35,010 nt of DNA from Chromera velia (GCA_018398765.1 JAHBMJ010000346.1:15001-50010), one strand, 5' to 3'. Numbered from the stretch's first letter, positions 1 through 10,550 are shown. A program made the numbers and translations. The notes: generated by a model from the letters alone, not told the origin.

Positions 1-81
1 GTGAATATGTTTTGAGAAAGCGTTTCGAGTTCACCTCATGCACTTCAAACTCGCTCCCTTCTTGTGTCCCTCTCCCTACAG

Positions 82-195
82 GATCTGGTGCACGCCAGCA
101 AAGATGGAATGGAAACGCTGGAAAAGCAGATCAAGGAGAACGACGCGGTTCTGAAGAAGAATGCGGACATTCTTGTCAAACGCCTTTCGAAATGA
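82..195 (+). CDS. 3'-terminal exon of a gene that begins upstream; coiled-coil C-terminus, family unknown
   Basis: A pyrimidine-rich tract ending in CTACAG at 76-81 is a clear 3' splice site. The exon that follows reads 37 codons to a TGA at 193-195. The peptide is strongly charged and heptad-like (METLEKQIKENDAVLKK, then DILVKRLSK), which predicts an alpha-helical coiled coil at the protein's C-terminus. The rest of the gene lies outside the window, so no family can be named. A prefoldin-like or other small coiled-coil protein is possible, but nothing here decides it. The exon starts in phase 0. Purine repeats follow the stop directly, so the 3' UTR begins in low-complexity DNA. Confidence 0.65.
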   Translation, partial: DLVHASKDGMETLEKQIKENDAVLKKNADILVKRLSK

Positions 196-246
196 GAGAG
201 GGAGAGAGAGAGAGAGAGAGGCAGGCAGGCAGGCAGGCAGGCAGAC
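193..246. repeat. GA and GGCA microsatellites
   Basis: A (GA)n tract runs directly into about six GGCA units just after the stop codon of the upstream gene. Long open frames across it on both strands are low-complexity shadows, not genes. Confidence 0.85.
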
Positions 247-1117
247 GAAGGGTGCATGGAGGGCAATCGATTCACGCTCCCCAGCCTGGTTTGGAGAGAG
301 GAAAGAAAGCCCGGATGCGTTTTTTTGGTCGGATGGCTGTTGTGCTCCGTTGTGCTGCTAGAACGTGGCGGCCGCGTACTGTGATACGGCGCCGCTCGAG
401 CGGTTCCTGCATGGTGTCCACTTGGGGACGTGACGGAAATGGAGGATGTCTGTTGGCTCAGACTTACGGTTTACAAAAGCAATCAGCCATTAGAGAAAAA
501 GCTGCAGATGCGCATGTGGTGGCGTTTTTAAGGCTGAAAGACAATGATCGTCGCAGCAATCCTTTTCATCGTGTGTCGATGATGCCATGCCCATTTTTAT
601 GCCTTAATTCTTCTAGGCATCATTATCATCAGAATATCTAGTTCAATATAGATCGAGCAAAAAATCAGCAAGAGGTTCATTAAAAATTTAACATTATAAC
701 AGAAACAGTGAGTTAGGCTGCAAGATGTATGACTTATTTGAGTTCAGGGTTCTAGTGTTTTTAAATTGACCGCAGCCTTGAACTATAGGCCTTGAATATA
801 ATTAATTAAAGGCTTCCCATGTTCTATTTAGAACTAAATAATTCTAGTATCATCATGATGATGGGGGGTATACCCGCTATGGGCCGCCAATATAAACTAC
901 TATATGTACTATATAATATAATTAATATAGCTTGGTGCAATTAATTATTCTGCATGGCATGCCGGGTTGGCTAGAGCCTAAGTCGTGGCTCACCAGCTTT
1001 AACCTAACTTTTTTTGAACTTATTCATTCATCATACTAGTGATCATAATTTGTCAATACGATGCTAGATACGATGATGATTTGTTTTTTAATGAATCAAT
1101 CAATCACATTGATCGAT
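247..1117. other. Intergenic, no gene seen
   Basis: The first 350 bases have mixed composition and may be the 3' flank of the upstream gene. From about 640 the DNA is AT-rich, with stops in all frames. I see no convincing exon, RNA gene or repeat, apart from short GATGAT runs near 855 and 1072. Confidence 0.5.
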
Positions 1118-2687
1118 AAATTTATTAGGGGTATCACAAAGAAAAAAAAAAGTAAATAACTCTGTTTATCAGGTTTTTTTTTTTCTTTTTTTTTGTCTAA
1201 AACAACTGTTCTAGCAACTGTTGTTTAGCTGTTCCCTACAAAACCGGGTAAAATTCTCCAGGAATTTAGTGGAATTTAATAGAATTTACCCTTGGAATTT
1301 AGTGGAATTTGGTGTATGTACACTTGGACCTTAAGAGTTACTAAAGGACTTTTACGAAAAAGTCGCGTTACTAGAATTACATAACTTTTTACCGGTTATC
1401 AACAGCTTTTCTGAACCTGTTAGAGAGGTTAAGTTACCGTAATTTTACTCTTTTCTAGGCCATGTTCAAAGACTTTTCGGGGCCGTTACCGCACTTCCCC
1501 GCGTGGTTAAGAACCGTTATACTTCCTGTCTCCCCTTCTTTTTCTCTGTAGGTGAAAGTGTGTACCAAGTTTAAGCTTATAATGACTACAAAACAGCGTA
1601 CAAGACACTATAAGGCACTCTTTTATTGATGTAGTGATTTAAAATAGAGATCATGTCTGTGACAGCTAAACGTCACAGTTGGCCCGGGTGACTGTGGGTC
1701 TCAATTTTAGACTGAATTTTTTTGTAGTGATGGCGCAGTCAAAGATTTAGTCAAGACCCAGTGAATCTGCATCTAAAGCTTCAAAGAAGCACCGTTTAAA
1801 CATGATGATTTAATTGTCATTGAGTCTGGCACTGAATCATGGATGATATGGCGGATGATGGCCTCAAAAAAGAGATTAAAAAAGACTCTGAAGTGACGGT
1901 ATTAGTAGCCTATAGTAAAGTGTTGAAAATGTTTCAGCTAAATCATTTTGCCGCATGTCTAAAGCAGAGAAAACATTTTAAAACAGTATCACTCTAGTTT
2001 AAAAAACGGTGTAAACACTAGTTTTATTATGATAGTATAGCCTTCCGGGGGGCCCTTCCTACTGTAGTTTAGTAAATTTAGGGCATCTGTGAAAGTTACT
2101 AAAGTATGGTAACTTTAGGGGGTCATGGACCCTAAAGTTACTGCGCTATCCGGGTAACTCTTAAAGTCCAAGTATAGGTGTATGGATTTTAGTAGAATTT
2201 ACCATGAAATCTACTTATCTAAATTCCATTAAATTCCACAAACTTTGAAGGCTTATTTCTTGTAATCTAGAAAGACTAAGGAGCTTAAGTGAACAGTGTT
2301 TGTAGAGCTTTTAACTCAGCTTTATAAGGTGTACTAGTATAAACACTGTTAACTTGAGCTCCTAACTCTTTCTAGATCGCGAGCTAGAAATAAGCCTTCA
2401 AAGTTTGTGGCATTTAGTGGAATTTAGACAAGTACACGTAGATTCCACGCTAGATTCCACTAAAATCCACCAAATTCCACTAAATTCTAAGGGTAAATTC
2501 CATTAAATTCCACTAAATTCCTGGGCCCTGGGGAATTTAACCCGGTTTTGTAGGGTTACACGGGTGTTGCATAAGTGTTGCAAGGTGTTGCCGGCCAAAA
2601 AAAGAAAAAAAGAAAAAAAAAGTAGATAACTCGTTTTTCTAGAGACTTTTTTTCTTTTTTTTTTATTGTGATATACCTAGTAAATTT
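1118..2687. mobile_element. Non-autonomous fold-back (terminal inverted repeat) element without coding capacity
   Basis: The two ends are inverted copies. The left end AAATTTATTAGG..TATCACAA (from 1118) is matched on the opposite strand by AAATTTACTAGG..TATCACAA (ending 2687). Inside each end lies a poly-A/poly-T hairpin around GTARATAACT. Further in, CCCTACAAAACCGGGTA (about 1236) pairs with TACCCGGTTTTGTAGGG-like sequence at about 2540. Many AATTTAGTGGAATTT units on the left pair with AAATTCCACTAAATT on the right. CTTGGACCTTAAGAGTTAC (about 1323) pairs with GTAACTCTTAAAGTCCAAG (about 2153). There is no open frame of note, so it is non-autonomous. No target-site duplication was fixed with certainty. 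Confidence 0.7.
2236..2410. repeat. Nested inverted repeat inside the right arm of the fold-back element
   Basis: CCACAAACTTTGAAGGCTTA at 2236 is repeated in perfect inverted form at the other end of this segment, ending 2410, with a less perfect stem towards the centre (AACAGTGTTTGTAG against AAACACTGTT). It splits the right arm of the larger element, so it was probably inserted into it or expanded there. Confidence 0.75.
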
Positions 2688-3358
2688 GATGTTAAATTAT
2701 TCTAAAAACTAGTCCAAATATTCATATAACAAAAAAATATATATGTATTATAGTTTGTTTTCAATTGTTACGATGCAGTGCATACAGTTTTTTAAATGAC
2801 TCAATTATAAGGTTGCCGAATAGCAGGAGCATTAATGTGCAAAATACACTGCAAACTGTATCGCAAACTGGTGTATCTTTGCTGAATGATAGCCTGAATC
2901 TTTCACTGTCAGAAGAAACAAACCAGGAACCAACAGTGAAATAACGTTGTTACTATTTCAAATTGCTGCACTGTGTGCTTTCAATTGCACCAATTACTTT
3001 GCACAGGAAGTCAGTGGTGCCAAAAACGAATAAAACCCTCAGCAGGCTTGCTGAAACTGTCTCCACTCAGCCAGCAACTTGAACTTGAAGGCCACACTGA
3101 ATGCGAGGTGCGTTCAACTCAAGTTGGCCACACTCGTTGTACCAGTCCCTCAGGACAAAGAAAGCGTGCTGACCGCCGAGGGAGACCAAGACGCAAAACA
3201 GCGCTAGTCCCTCAATCTTGGTATCATGAAATCCCTGATCCCCCGTCCCTGACAAAAGACGCATCACAGCGACACACCGGGTCCCCCCCCCCCCTTTTCT
3301 TGTCCTGTCTTGTCTTGTCTTGATCTCAAGCGAATTCCGAAGACTTGGGTCAAAACTT
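2688..3358. other. Intergenic, probably 3' flank of the minus-strand kinase gene
   Basis: Open frames on both strands around 2973-3323 and 3067-3267 have no recognisable domain and no splice support, and I do not call them. A C-run (about 3284) and TGTCT repeats (about 3301-3320) lie just downstream of the kinase stop. Confidence 0.4.
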
Positions 3359-5709
3359 CTAGAAGGCCGCCATCACACCCCTCATCGAAGTGCGGATCTT
3401 CTCCACGTCCAACGCGCCATCCGCTCCCCTCAAGTCTGAGAGAAGCACCTGCACCATTTTGCAGACGTACGTATGAAGAGAATCAGTCTGGATCTGTAAA
3501 GCCTCTATCATGATGCGTCATGCTGACATCTTTTGGCCTTTCTGTGTGCCGCTCACTGCACATGAAAGTCGTGTGGCGACAAGCTCACGAGGGTGCACAA
3601 ACGCCTCCTTTAGGGAAGCAAAACCTGGCAAGATGCATTTCGAGTTCTGCCGCTTTGAATGCGCGAATTTCATCAATGGTCTTGTGGACAAAGCAATTTG
3701 CTGTCTGCGGAATGCAAGGGAGAAATTTAAAATTGCAGTTATGTTTCGGACTCCCGGCGACAAAAAGTGATAATCATTGGAAAAACATAAAAATGCCGCA
3801 AAAGTGCGACGGACCTGAGAGCCATCTGACGGCACCGGTTGTCGCACGTGTCGGACGTCGTCGAAGTAGGGATGGGCAATCATCTCCTCAATGCTGCTGC
3901 GCTTTGCAGGCTCAAAGGCAAGTGCAGATTTGATGAGACTGATGAAGTTATCGCCGCAAACCTTCAGCACTGTTTCCAAAGTTGACGGTCTCTCCACAAA
4001 GAGGGAGATGTAGCTGCAAAAGAAAAAAGACGCAATTGAGAAATAGAGAAATGGAAAAGAGAAAACAGTTGAAAATGTGAAAAGAAAGGAGATGCGATGA
4101 ATCTACGGCAAACAACACTGGAGAGAGGTCATTGAAGAGGCAACGCCAAAGAGTATTGGCAGAACGGGCTTTGGAGAGAAAGCGAAGTAAAATGAGAGTC
4201 CCTGTTTTTGATGTACGGCCACCCTGATACAGACTCATTGACAACAGCATGAGAAACGCGTGAGCTTGGCCACAAAGAGGAAGAAGTCAAAGGCATGAAT
4301 GCAGGCTCAGATGCCTTCACGGATGTAAACATATGTCGGGCGTAAGAATTCCCATGTGATTCATGCACGAGCCAAGAAGGAGGTTGCATGGCCCTGGTCT
4401 TGTTTTTTTGAATCAAGGGAGGGACTGACTGCTGGAGAATCGAATCGAGGTGTTTCGTCTCGCTCGCTGTGGGCGTGCCCAGAAGGTCGAAGATGATGTT
4501 CAACTGCTCTCCGTCATCGTCCGCGTTCCGCCTGAGCGTACGCACACACAGCACAGCACTGGGTTGTGAAAAAAATCACCAAAAGGAATTCAAAGCGACA
4601 AACAGAGTGGCAGCTAGATCATACACCTGAACGTACGGAGGGACCCAGGGCATGCATGCAGTTTCCATGCACCCCGATCTGATTCGATCAGTTAATTATT
4701 TTCTGGCCGGACAAACTGACAATCTCATAGAATGCCGCAATTAAACATTCGATGGAGGCTCATCGGAGCACAAAGAAATCCTCGAGCACTGGATACAGCT
4801 GAGGACCAGCCTGTCTTGTTTCCTGCCTGTCAGCTGACCTCAGAATCTCTTTGGCTTCGGGAGACATCTGTTCGACCACGACAGAGAGAGGCTTTGTCTC
4901 CCAATCGTCGTCGAGTCCGTCAAGAACCTTCTCGCTGAGGCTTCTCCGGTTACAATCGCACTGTCCATGATCCAGTGGGAACGCGAATTCCGACTCAAAC
5001 ACGGGACCAGGCGTAGGCCAGATCATTCTCTGGTCTTCGCTTCGGCAGTCGGGGTTCCAGAGATCCGCCATCCTCAGGGCGAACTCTATGAGGATACAGG
5101 CAAGAGCCCTGTATTGCAAAAGAGCAATGAAAAACTTATCGGAGAGCGCAGATTGGCGTATGAATTCTTGTTTTGTCAGGTAAGCACAGACAAACAGTTG
5201 CAAAAGAGACATAGAGGTCCTATTCGAAGCAGGCTGAAAATGGAGTACTAAATCCATTCGTTCTTCCAGACAGTGTCACCTGTATGTTGTCATGTGAGAG
5301 CCGCAAGTATTCAAGTACACCCGGGGGACATCGCGTTTCCTCGATCACTGAATTTTGGAGAGATTCAATCTGAAGGAAACGATGCGCATTTGGGCATTCA
5401 GATGGACTGACCACACGTCAGTGGCAGTGTTGAGCATGTTCCTCTTCACTCCGAACCTCGACAGCACCTCCGGTGGTAGGTAGACTCGAGAGCCTCTCCC
5501 TCCCGTCGGCAGACAGGCAGAGGGAGCGCTGGCAGAGGAAATCGTGCCTCCTGGAAGTTGAGAGACAAATCCCATGTCACTGCATACACACAGATCCATG
5601 CAAAAATGATGTAACGAAAAAGTCTCTCTCTCTCTCTCACACACACAAACACGGACGGACAGACTATATGTTTCTTCTTCTCAGACGGACAAACGGACAG
5701 ACAGGCACA

Positions 5710-5747
<38 letters not shown>

Positions 5748-5791
5748 ATCATCCACTCACTCACCAACTCACTCACTCACTCACTCACTCA

Positions 5792-5829
<38 letters not shown>

Positions 5830-7111
5830 CGTACGTATACACACCCACACTCCTTTGCTAGCTCCTTTGCTTGCTTCTCCATCCTGTGTCGCCTCTTTCT
5901 CTATACTCTTTCTGTTTGCCTTTCTTTCTTGCTTTTTTCCCTTCCCTGCTTTTTGTGGAAGTATCTTCAAGAATTGCAAGAAAACGGCATTTCAGAACTT
6001 TGTGTTTGGAGTCTTTTGGAGAATTAACTGACACTAATTTGATGCGTTCGTGCCCTTCGAGAAGGTCCATGACGAAGTGCCCGGGTTTCATGTCCCTGTA
6101 GTAGATTCGGTGGTCATGTAGTGCCTTCACAGCGCGCACCATGTCTAGTTGGAGCAGCTTTGCGGTTTCTTTGGAGAGCGACACCCTCTCCTCCCATCCA
6201 CCTCTCTCCCCCACACCCCTCCGATGCGGTTTCTTTGGAGAGCGCAACGTCATCTTCCAGAAAGTCAGATAGTTTCGTGCTCAGAAACTCCATGGTGAAG
6301 GCCACGTCCTGCAGATGCACCAAGAAAATCGGTTAATTATGATCATGTACCATTTTGACAGACCGTCAAAAAGCGTGTGCAGAACCGATCATTTTGTATA
6401 TCATGAAAGAAGTGTGACGACGCTCCACTGTGCTGCAAAGAGAAAGTCCTCACCCAGGCTCTGCCGATTCTCCACTTGCTTTTTCTTGGACTCATTCGAA
6501 AACCCGTATGAAATTCTTAAGTGACTTTTCCGCGTGCACGGGCTGCCGTCTTTTTTGCAATCTTTGGAATGAAAAAAAAACGGGGGGCGGGTTGGTGTTG
6601 AGGGAACAGGTCAAACCAGACTTACCGTGAAATTTGCCGTGTCGTCTGGAGGGATCACGTCAAGCAGCTTCGGAATGTAGCGTGAGTTCATCTGATGAAG
6701 TACCTCCAACTCCCACGCGATCCGTGCCGCGCTCTCCGGAGTTTCGAAAGCGCCATAGGTCACCTTGAGAGCGACAACCTGCTGCGTAGACTTTTCCATG
6801 GCCTTGTAGACCGCACCTGCAAGAACAATCACGAAAAGTAATCGAATTTCCTGAGCATTTGATCAAGAGACTTGGCAGTCGAGGTTGACAGGCAGACGAA
6901 GTGAAGCACTTCTCCCAGGGTCAGAATTCTTCGCATACACATATGCGGAGAAGGCGAAAGGTCGAATGAACTGAAGATAAATGAGGTCGACAACAACGGT
7001 AGAAACACAGGCATGCGACTGCAAGTAAATACCGTAGGAGAGGGTTAACATCCACTGGCCGGCAGCGGGGAAGGCATGCATGCAAGAGTGGAGGCCGGAT
7101 GGGGGCCATAA

Positions 7112-7145
<34 letters not shown>

Positions 7146-9179
7146 AAATGAAGAGCGATGGACGAAATGTACGTCGAGACAGATCGTTACTACGAGCACA
7201 CTTGAAATAAAGCGACTGTCTTAGGCAGAAAAACGGGAAGAAAACACCACGCGTCCTGGAAGCAGTCGAAAGAGAGACAGGCAGAGAGACGGATGGTAGC
7301 AGAGAGAAGGCAGAGAACTGAATGGAGAGAGTAAGGGGAATTTCAAACCTGGAGAAAAGAAGATAAAGAGAGAGGCGGAAGAACAGGAAGTGCATTTGAA
7401 GAAAAAGAAGCGAAGACGGACAGGGAGAAAAAGACCGGGCGGGAAGAAGCTTCGAATTTCAGAAGACAAGGATGGGATGAAAAGGAAAAGGGACTCAATC
7501 AATTTGAAGAAAAGGGCCTACCGAAATCGCCCTTCCCGACGAACTGAAGAATCTCGCAGCCCTCGAGCAACTGGCGTGGCCATGTCGCCCGAAATTCCAT
7601 CTCCCTCTCTGCGTCTTCGTCGAACTCGCTCTCTGCGTCTTCGTCGCCTTCGCTCTCTGCGTCTCCGTCGAACTCGCTCTGTGCGTCTTCGTCGCCTTCG
7701 CTCTCTGCGTCTTCGTCGCCTTCGCTCTCTGCGTCTTCGTCGCCTTCGCTCTCTGCGTCCTCGTCGAACTCGCTCTGTGCGTCTTCGTCGAACTCGCTCT
7801 GTGCGTCTTCGTCGAACTTGCTCTCTGCGTCTTCGTCGGCTTCGCTCTCCGTGTCTTTCCGAACCTTCCTCTCTACGTCTTCCTGAATCCGTCTCCTGCT
7901 TTCAGCACGCACACGGATTCATGTGAGTATGTGTGAATCCTGACAAGGAAGGAGGCCTGGTCAAGACGATGTCAACATGTTTTGAAGTGATAGTTGGCAT
8001 GGAAGCACCTAGGGAAGCACAGTCTGAGAGAAGTACATGAACAAAAACAGTATGATCAGATCGATTTCTGTCCCTGTTCTCCAGATCAAGCCTCGCATTC
8101 GTGCTAACATGCTCGCTCTGTAGGCTAAGCAGAGTCTGTGGGAGACGGAACGTGCAAAGGGAGGAGGGGAGGGGCAGGGAGGGAAGGGGAGGAGAAAGGT
8201 TAGGACCAGGGAGAGAAAAGCGGTGGATTGGGAACTGGATGCACTTCCTGCTGTGCCGCTGGGAAACGGGGAGGCCTATCTATGTTCCCTACCTGTGAGA
8301 GTTTGGATATGACGATTCGAGAACCGGAACACCCTCGGATGGTATGCCCCTCTTTCGGGCACCTTCGACGACAGGGATGGAGGACATGTCAGGGACAGCA
8401 GGGGAAGCTCTGATGAACTCCGCATTTCTCGAGAATGCCAGGACGTCCTCTCTCTTCTCCATCTCAATCTGCACTAATGGGTTTGATCCAAAGACGGCGT
8501 CGAGCGGGTTTACAGACGCGAGAATGGGATTCCTGGAAAGAAGCTGCTGAGCTGTGAAAGGGTACCTTAGCTGTATCACTGCGGACTTCTCGCGCAGCCA
8601 CAAAAGTCGGGCGAACACTCCTGTGCGGCAACCCTCCCTCCATGAATCCACTTTTTCAGCAACTCTAGCAGCAACTTCGGGATCGTCTGTCTGACTACTC
8701 CTGAAGAAGCAGACGAATTTCCTCTGCCGCTTATGCATGTCATCATGTGTTCTGAAATGGACAAATAAGTGGGTCTCGGGGTGGTCAGCGTATTGCTTGA
8801 CATCGTTCCTTTGGAAGAGAGGCTTGTCTTGAGTCAAAGGGCGCACACGATGCAGGAACGGGTACTGTTGGAGCAGATCTGCGGCAGAAGTCGTGGCTGA
8901 CAGCTCCACGACAGCTGTTTGATCACGTAGGAGAAGGTAAGTGAAGGTCTTTACTCCGGCCTTTGGCGGAAAGAACTCATCCTTCCACGCTTGCACCCCC
9001 GCTGCCACCGCGCTGTCTGCTGCAACACTTTTTTTGAACCACAAGAGAAACTGGGTCTGCTTGGAACCCATGTTTTCAAGAAGATGAAAATCATTTAAAT
9101 CATCCGGTGGAGACGAGCCCGGCACCACCAGCGACTCTGGAAGTACTTTGGAAGCCGCGATGGATTCGTGGCTTGACAT
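3359..9179 (-). CDS. MAPK/CMGC-like protein kinase with N-terminal tandem repeat domains and atypical catalytic motifs
   Basis: Exons on the minus strand: 9179-8293, 7895-7522, 6816-6626, 6308-6249, 6190-6033, 5579-5412, 5108-4839, 4531-4430, 4013-3815, 3704-3603, 3493-3359. All phases agree, giving about 881 residues. The start is the ATG at 9179. Residues 41-116 and 152-227 are two copies of an unrecognised domain. About 296-400 is an acidic octapeptide repeat. The kinase domain follows: glycine loop GKGDFGAVY, VALKV lysine, helix-C Glu in AWELEVL, catalytic loop YRDMKPGHFV, DMG for DFG, YLPPEVL for APE, TDVWALACIL, then FDLLGTPT and EPAKRSSIEEMIAHPYF typical of MAPK/CDK kinases. A hydrophilic insert of about 75 residues precedes FDLLGTPT. 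His of HRD is Tyr and the metal-binding Asn is His, so activity is doubtful. The mini-intron 6191-6248 and the last two exon joins are the least certain parts. Confidence 0.8.
5624..5830. repeat. Mixed CT, CA, CTCA and GA microsatellites in a kinase intron
   Basis: The intron 5580-6032 carries in order (CT)n, (CA)n, (ACTC)n, (CA)n and (GA)n. The CT tract near 5626 and the GA tract near 5812 are complementary and could pair across the intron. Open frames through this segment are low-complexity artefacts. Confidence 0.85.
6161..6247. repeat. 64-bp imperfect tandem duplication inside a kinase exon
   Basis: TGCGGTTTCTTTGGAGAGCG occurs at 6161 and again at 6225, an offset of 64 bp. On the coding strand this doubles the SKETA-encoding segment just before the catalytic loop. 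Sixty-four is not a multiple of three. Excising 6191-6248 as a 58-nt GT-AG intron restores the frame exactly. Confidence 0.85.
7110..7142. repeat. (GA)n microsatellite in a kinase intron
   Basis: An uninterrupted GA tract lies inside the intron between the acidic exon and the exon carrying the VALK lysine. Confidence 0.85.
7612..7855 (-). repeat. 24-bp coding minisatellite (acidic octapeptide repeat)
   Basis: About ten copies of a 24-bp unit encode DEDAESEG or DEDAQSEF on the minus strand, within exon 2 of the kinase gene. The same DNA is open on the plus strand as Arg/Leu-rich repeats, which is only a shadow. The tract lies between the N-terminal domains and the kinase glycine loop. Confidence 0.9.
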
Positions 9180-9878
9180 CGGGTGGGCGTGCGAAGTAGC
9201 AATGATACACGGGTTCGTAATGAGAGGATGACACCGGAGACGCTGTACGTACAGAGGAAGAGAAACAAACTGGCACAGAGAATTCTTTCAATCTCTTAGA
9301 TATTTGAAGTGTTGCGCATCTCTTCTAGAGGTGTGGGAAGTGAAAGCCAACCGAAATGCACCATCAACAACGGACTGCATGAGGTTGTCAGTTGTTGGAT
9401 GATGTTGGATGATCAAGCATGCCATAGCGTGCCCCGATCGCGATCGCGCGCGATGCCATATCGGCCGGCCTGCATGGCAAAAAACAGGGCAAAAACAGCT
9501 GTTTGGGACAGGCATTTAAAGTCTAACGCGTGCCACTTTTTGGGTTGAAGCTGTAAACCGGCCAACTTCATGGGGACACACAAAAACCTTCTTATGAGAC
9601 GCTCAGAGACGGCGTCAATTAATTGAGGGCGCGGTTCTCCGCGCGGCCGTCGATCTTATAGGCCCGTCTACGTATACCCGCAGGCATGCACGGTCGATCG
9701 GTATATATACGAGATACACCCAACCAGTTGGGTGAGTGCCTCGGGGGGCCCTTTCCGCAAATTTGATTGATGCGCACCATCGGGGGCTTAGGCATGTCTT
9801 GTGCAGGTGCATGGGGCGGAGGCCACGGCAACGCGCACGAAGTATACTTTTCAGGACCGCGCAAGCATGCACTTGCAA
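9180..9878. other. Upstream flank of the kinase gene; no gene seen
   Basis: There is no coding exon that I can support. The stretch contains a perfect CGATCGCGATCG palindrome near 9436 and other GC-rich palindromic patches (about 9440-9480 and 9640-9720). Two overlapping minus-strand frames near 9615-9908 look like chance openings in GC-rich DNA. Confidence 0.4.
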
Positions 9879-9905
9879 CTCCGTGCGAGTTATTTGAGGG
9901 GCACA
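9879..9905 (+). repeat. 27-bp direct repeat, left copy
   Basis: CTCCGTGCGAGTTATTTGAG followed by GGGCACA here recurs with two substitutions at 12109-12135. The two copies bracket a 2.2-kb block that differs in character from its surroundings. Confidence 0.7.
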
Positions 9906-10109
9906 CATATGCGAAGTAATTAATTAGGGTATTAGGTATTAGGTATTAAGGGGGGCTATGGGAGTATCTGCCCATCTGGGTAGTACCTCCACCCCATATA
10001 TATGCATTATGCAACTGCTCAGCATTACCCGCCGTACGCTACATATCTGGTCATGCATATGGTCTATCGGCCCGCTCCCTAGAGTGGTCCTGGATAAAAA
10101 ACCTCCGGA

Positions 10110-10550
10110 ATGCAATACCAGTTAATGAAGAAAAACAGGCTAAGGCGGAAAACCGACTCATGCTAGGAGGAGAAGAACTCCTACCAAGCATGCTGCATTA
10201 ACAACTGAGAAGAAGAATGAATCAATTCAGTCAGCACAACCTCCTCTAGCTCTAAGAGAAGGGTACAACGCCAGACAGTCTTCAACTTCCAAGGCTAAAA
10301 TCAAATCTCCCTCTCCACCTCCAGTCACGCTCTCTCGCTCCAGCCCAGTATATCAGGCCAACACACCCAACCTCCCACTCCTTTACAGACAAGAACATTA
10401 CGCACAAAAGATGGGAAGATATGCACCCTCGACAGCAAGAATGTCGGATTCCACTGCCTCGTTACCAGGCTCTTTATCGTGCGCCTTCACCCATTGGATG
10501 GACACAGTCCCCCCCAATACCTATTCGTATTCATTGACAAGGCTAACTAA
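10110..10550 (+). pseudogene. Decayed plus-strand coding relic, family unknown
   Basis: Two short frames look protein-like although no intact gene exists. One near 10115-10200 reads NEEKQAKAENRLMLGGEELL and then stops. The other is open from 10299 to a TAA at 10548-10550 and includes DGKICTLDSKNVGFHCLV and then PPQYLFVFIDK. There is no start codon or good splice site that joins them. I read this as a degraded piece of a mobile-element or host gene. Family not recognised. Confidence 0.3.

Noticed and set aside
2973-3323. Plus-strand 116-codon frame and opposite 66-codon frame
   Set aside because: No family signal, no splice or start support; probably chance openings downstream of the kinase gene.
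5473-6027. Plus-strand frame across CT, CA and GA repeats
   Set aside because: It reads microsatellites inside a kinase intron and overlaps real minus-strand exons.
7390-7926. Plus-strand Arg/Leu/Ser-rich frame
   Set aside because: It is the reverse reading of the acidic minisatellite exon, whose minus-strand frame joins in phase to the kinase domain.
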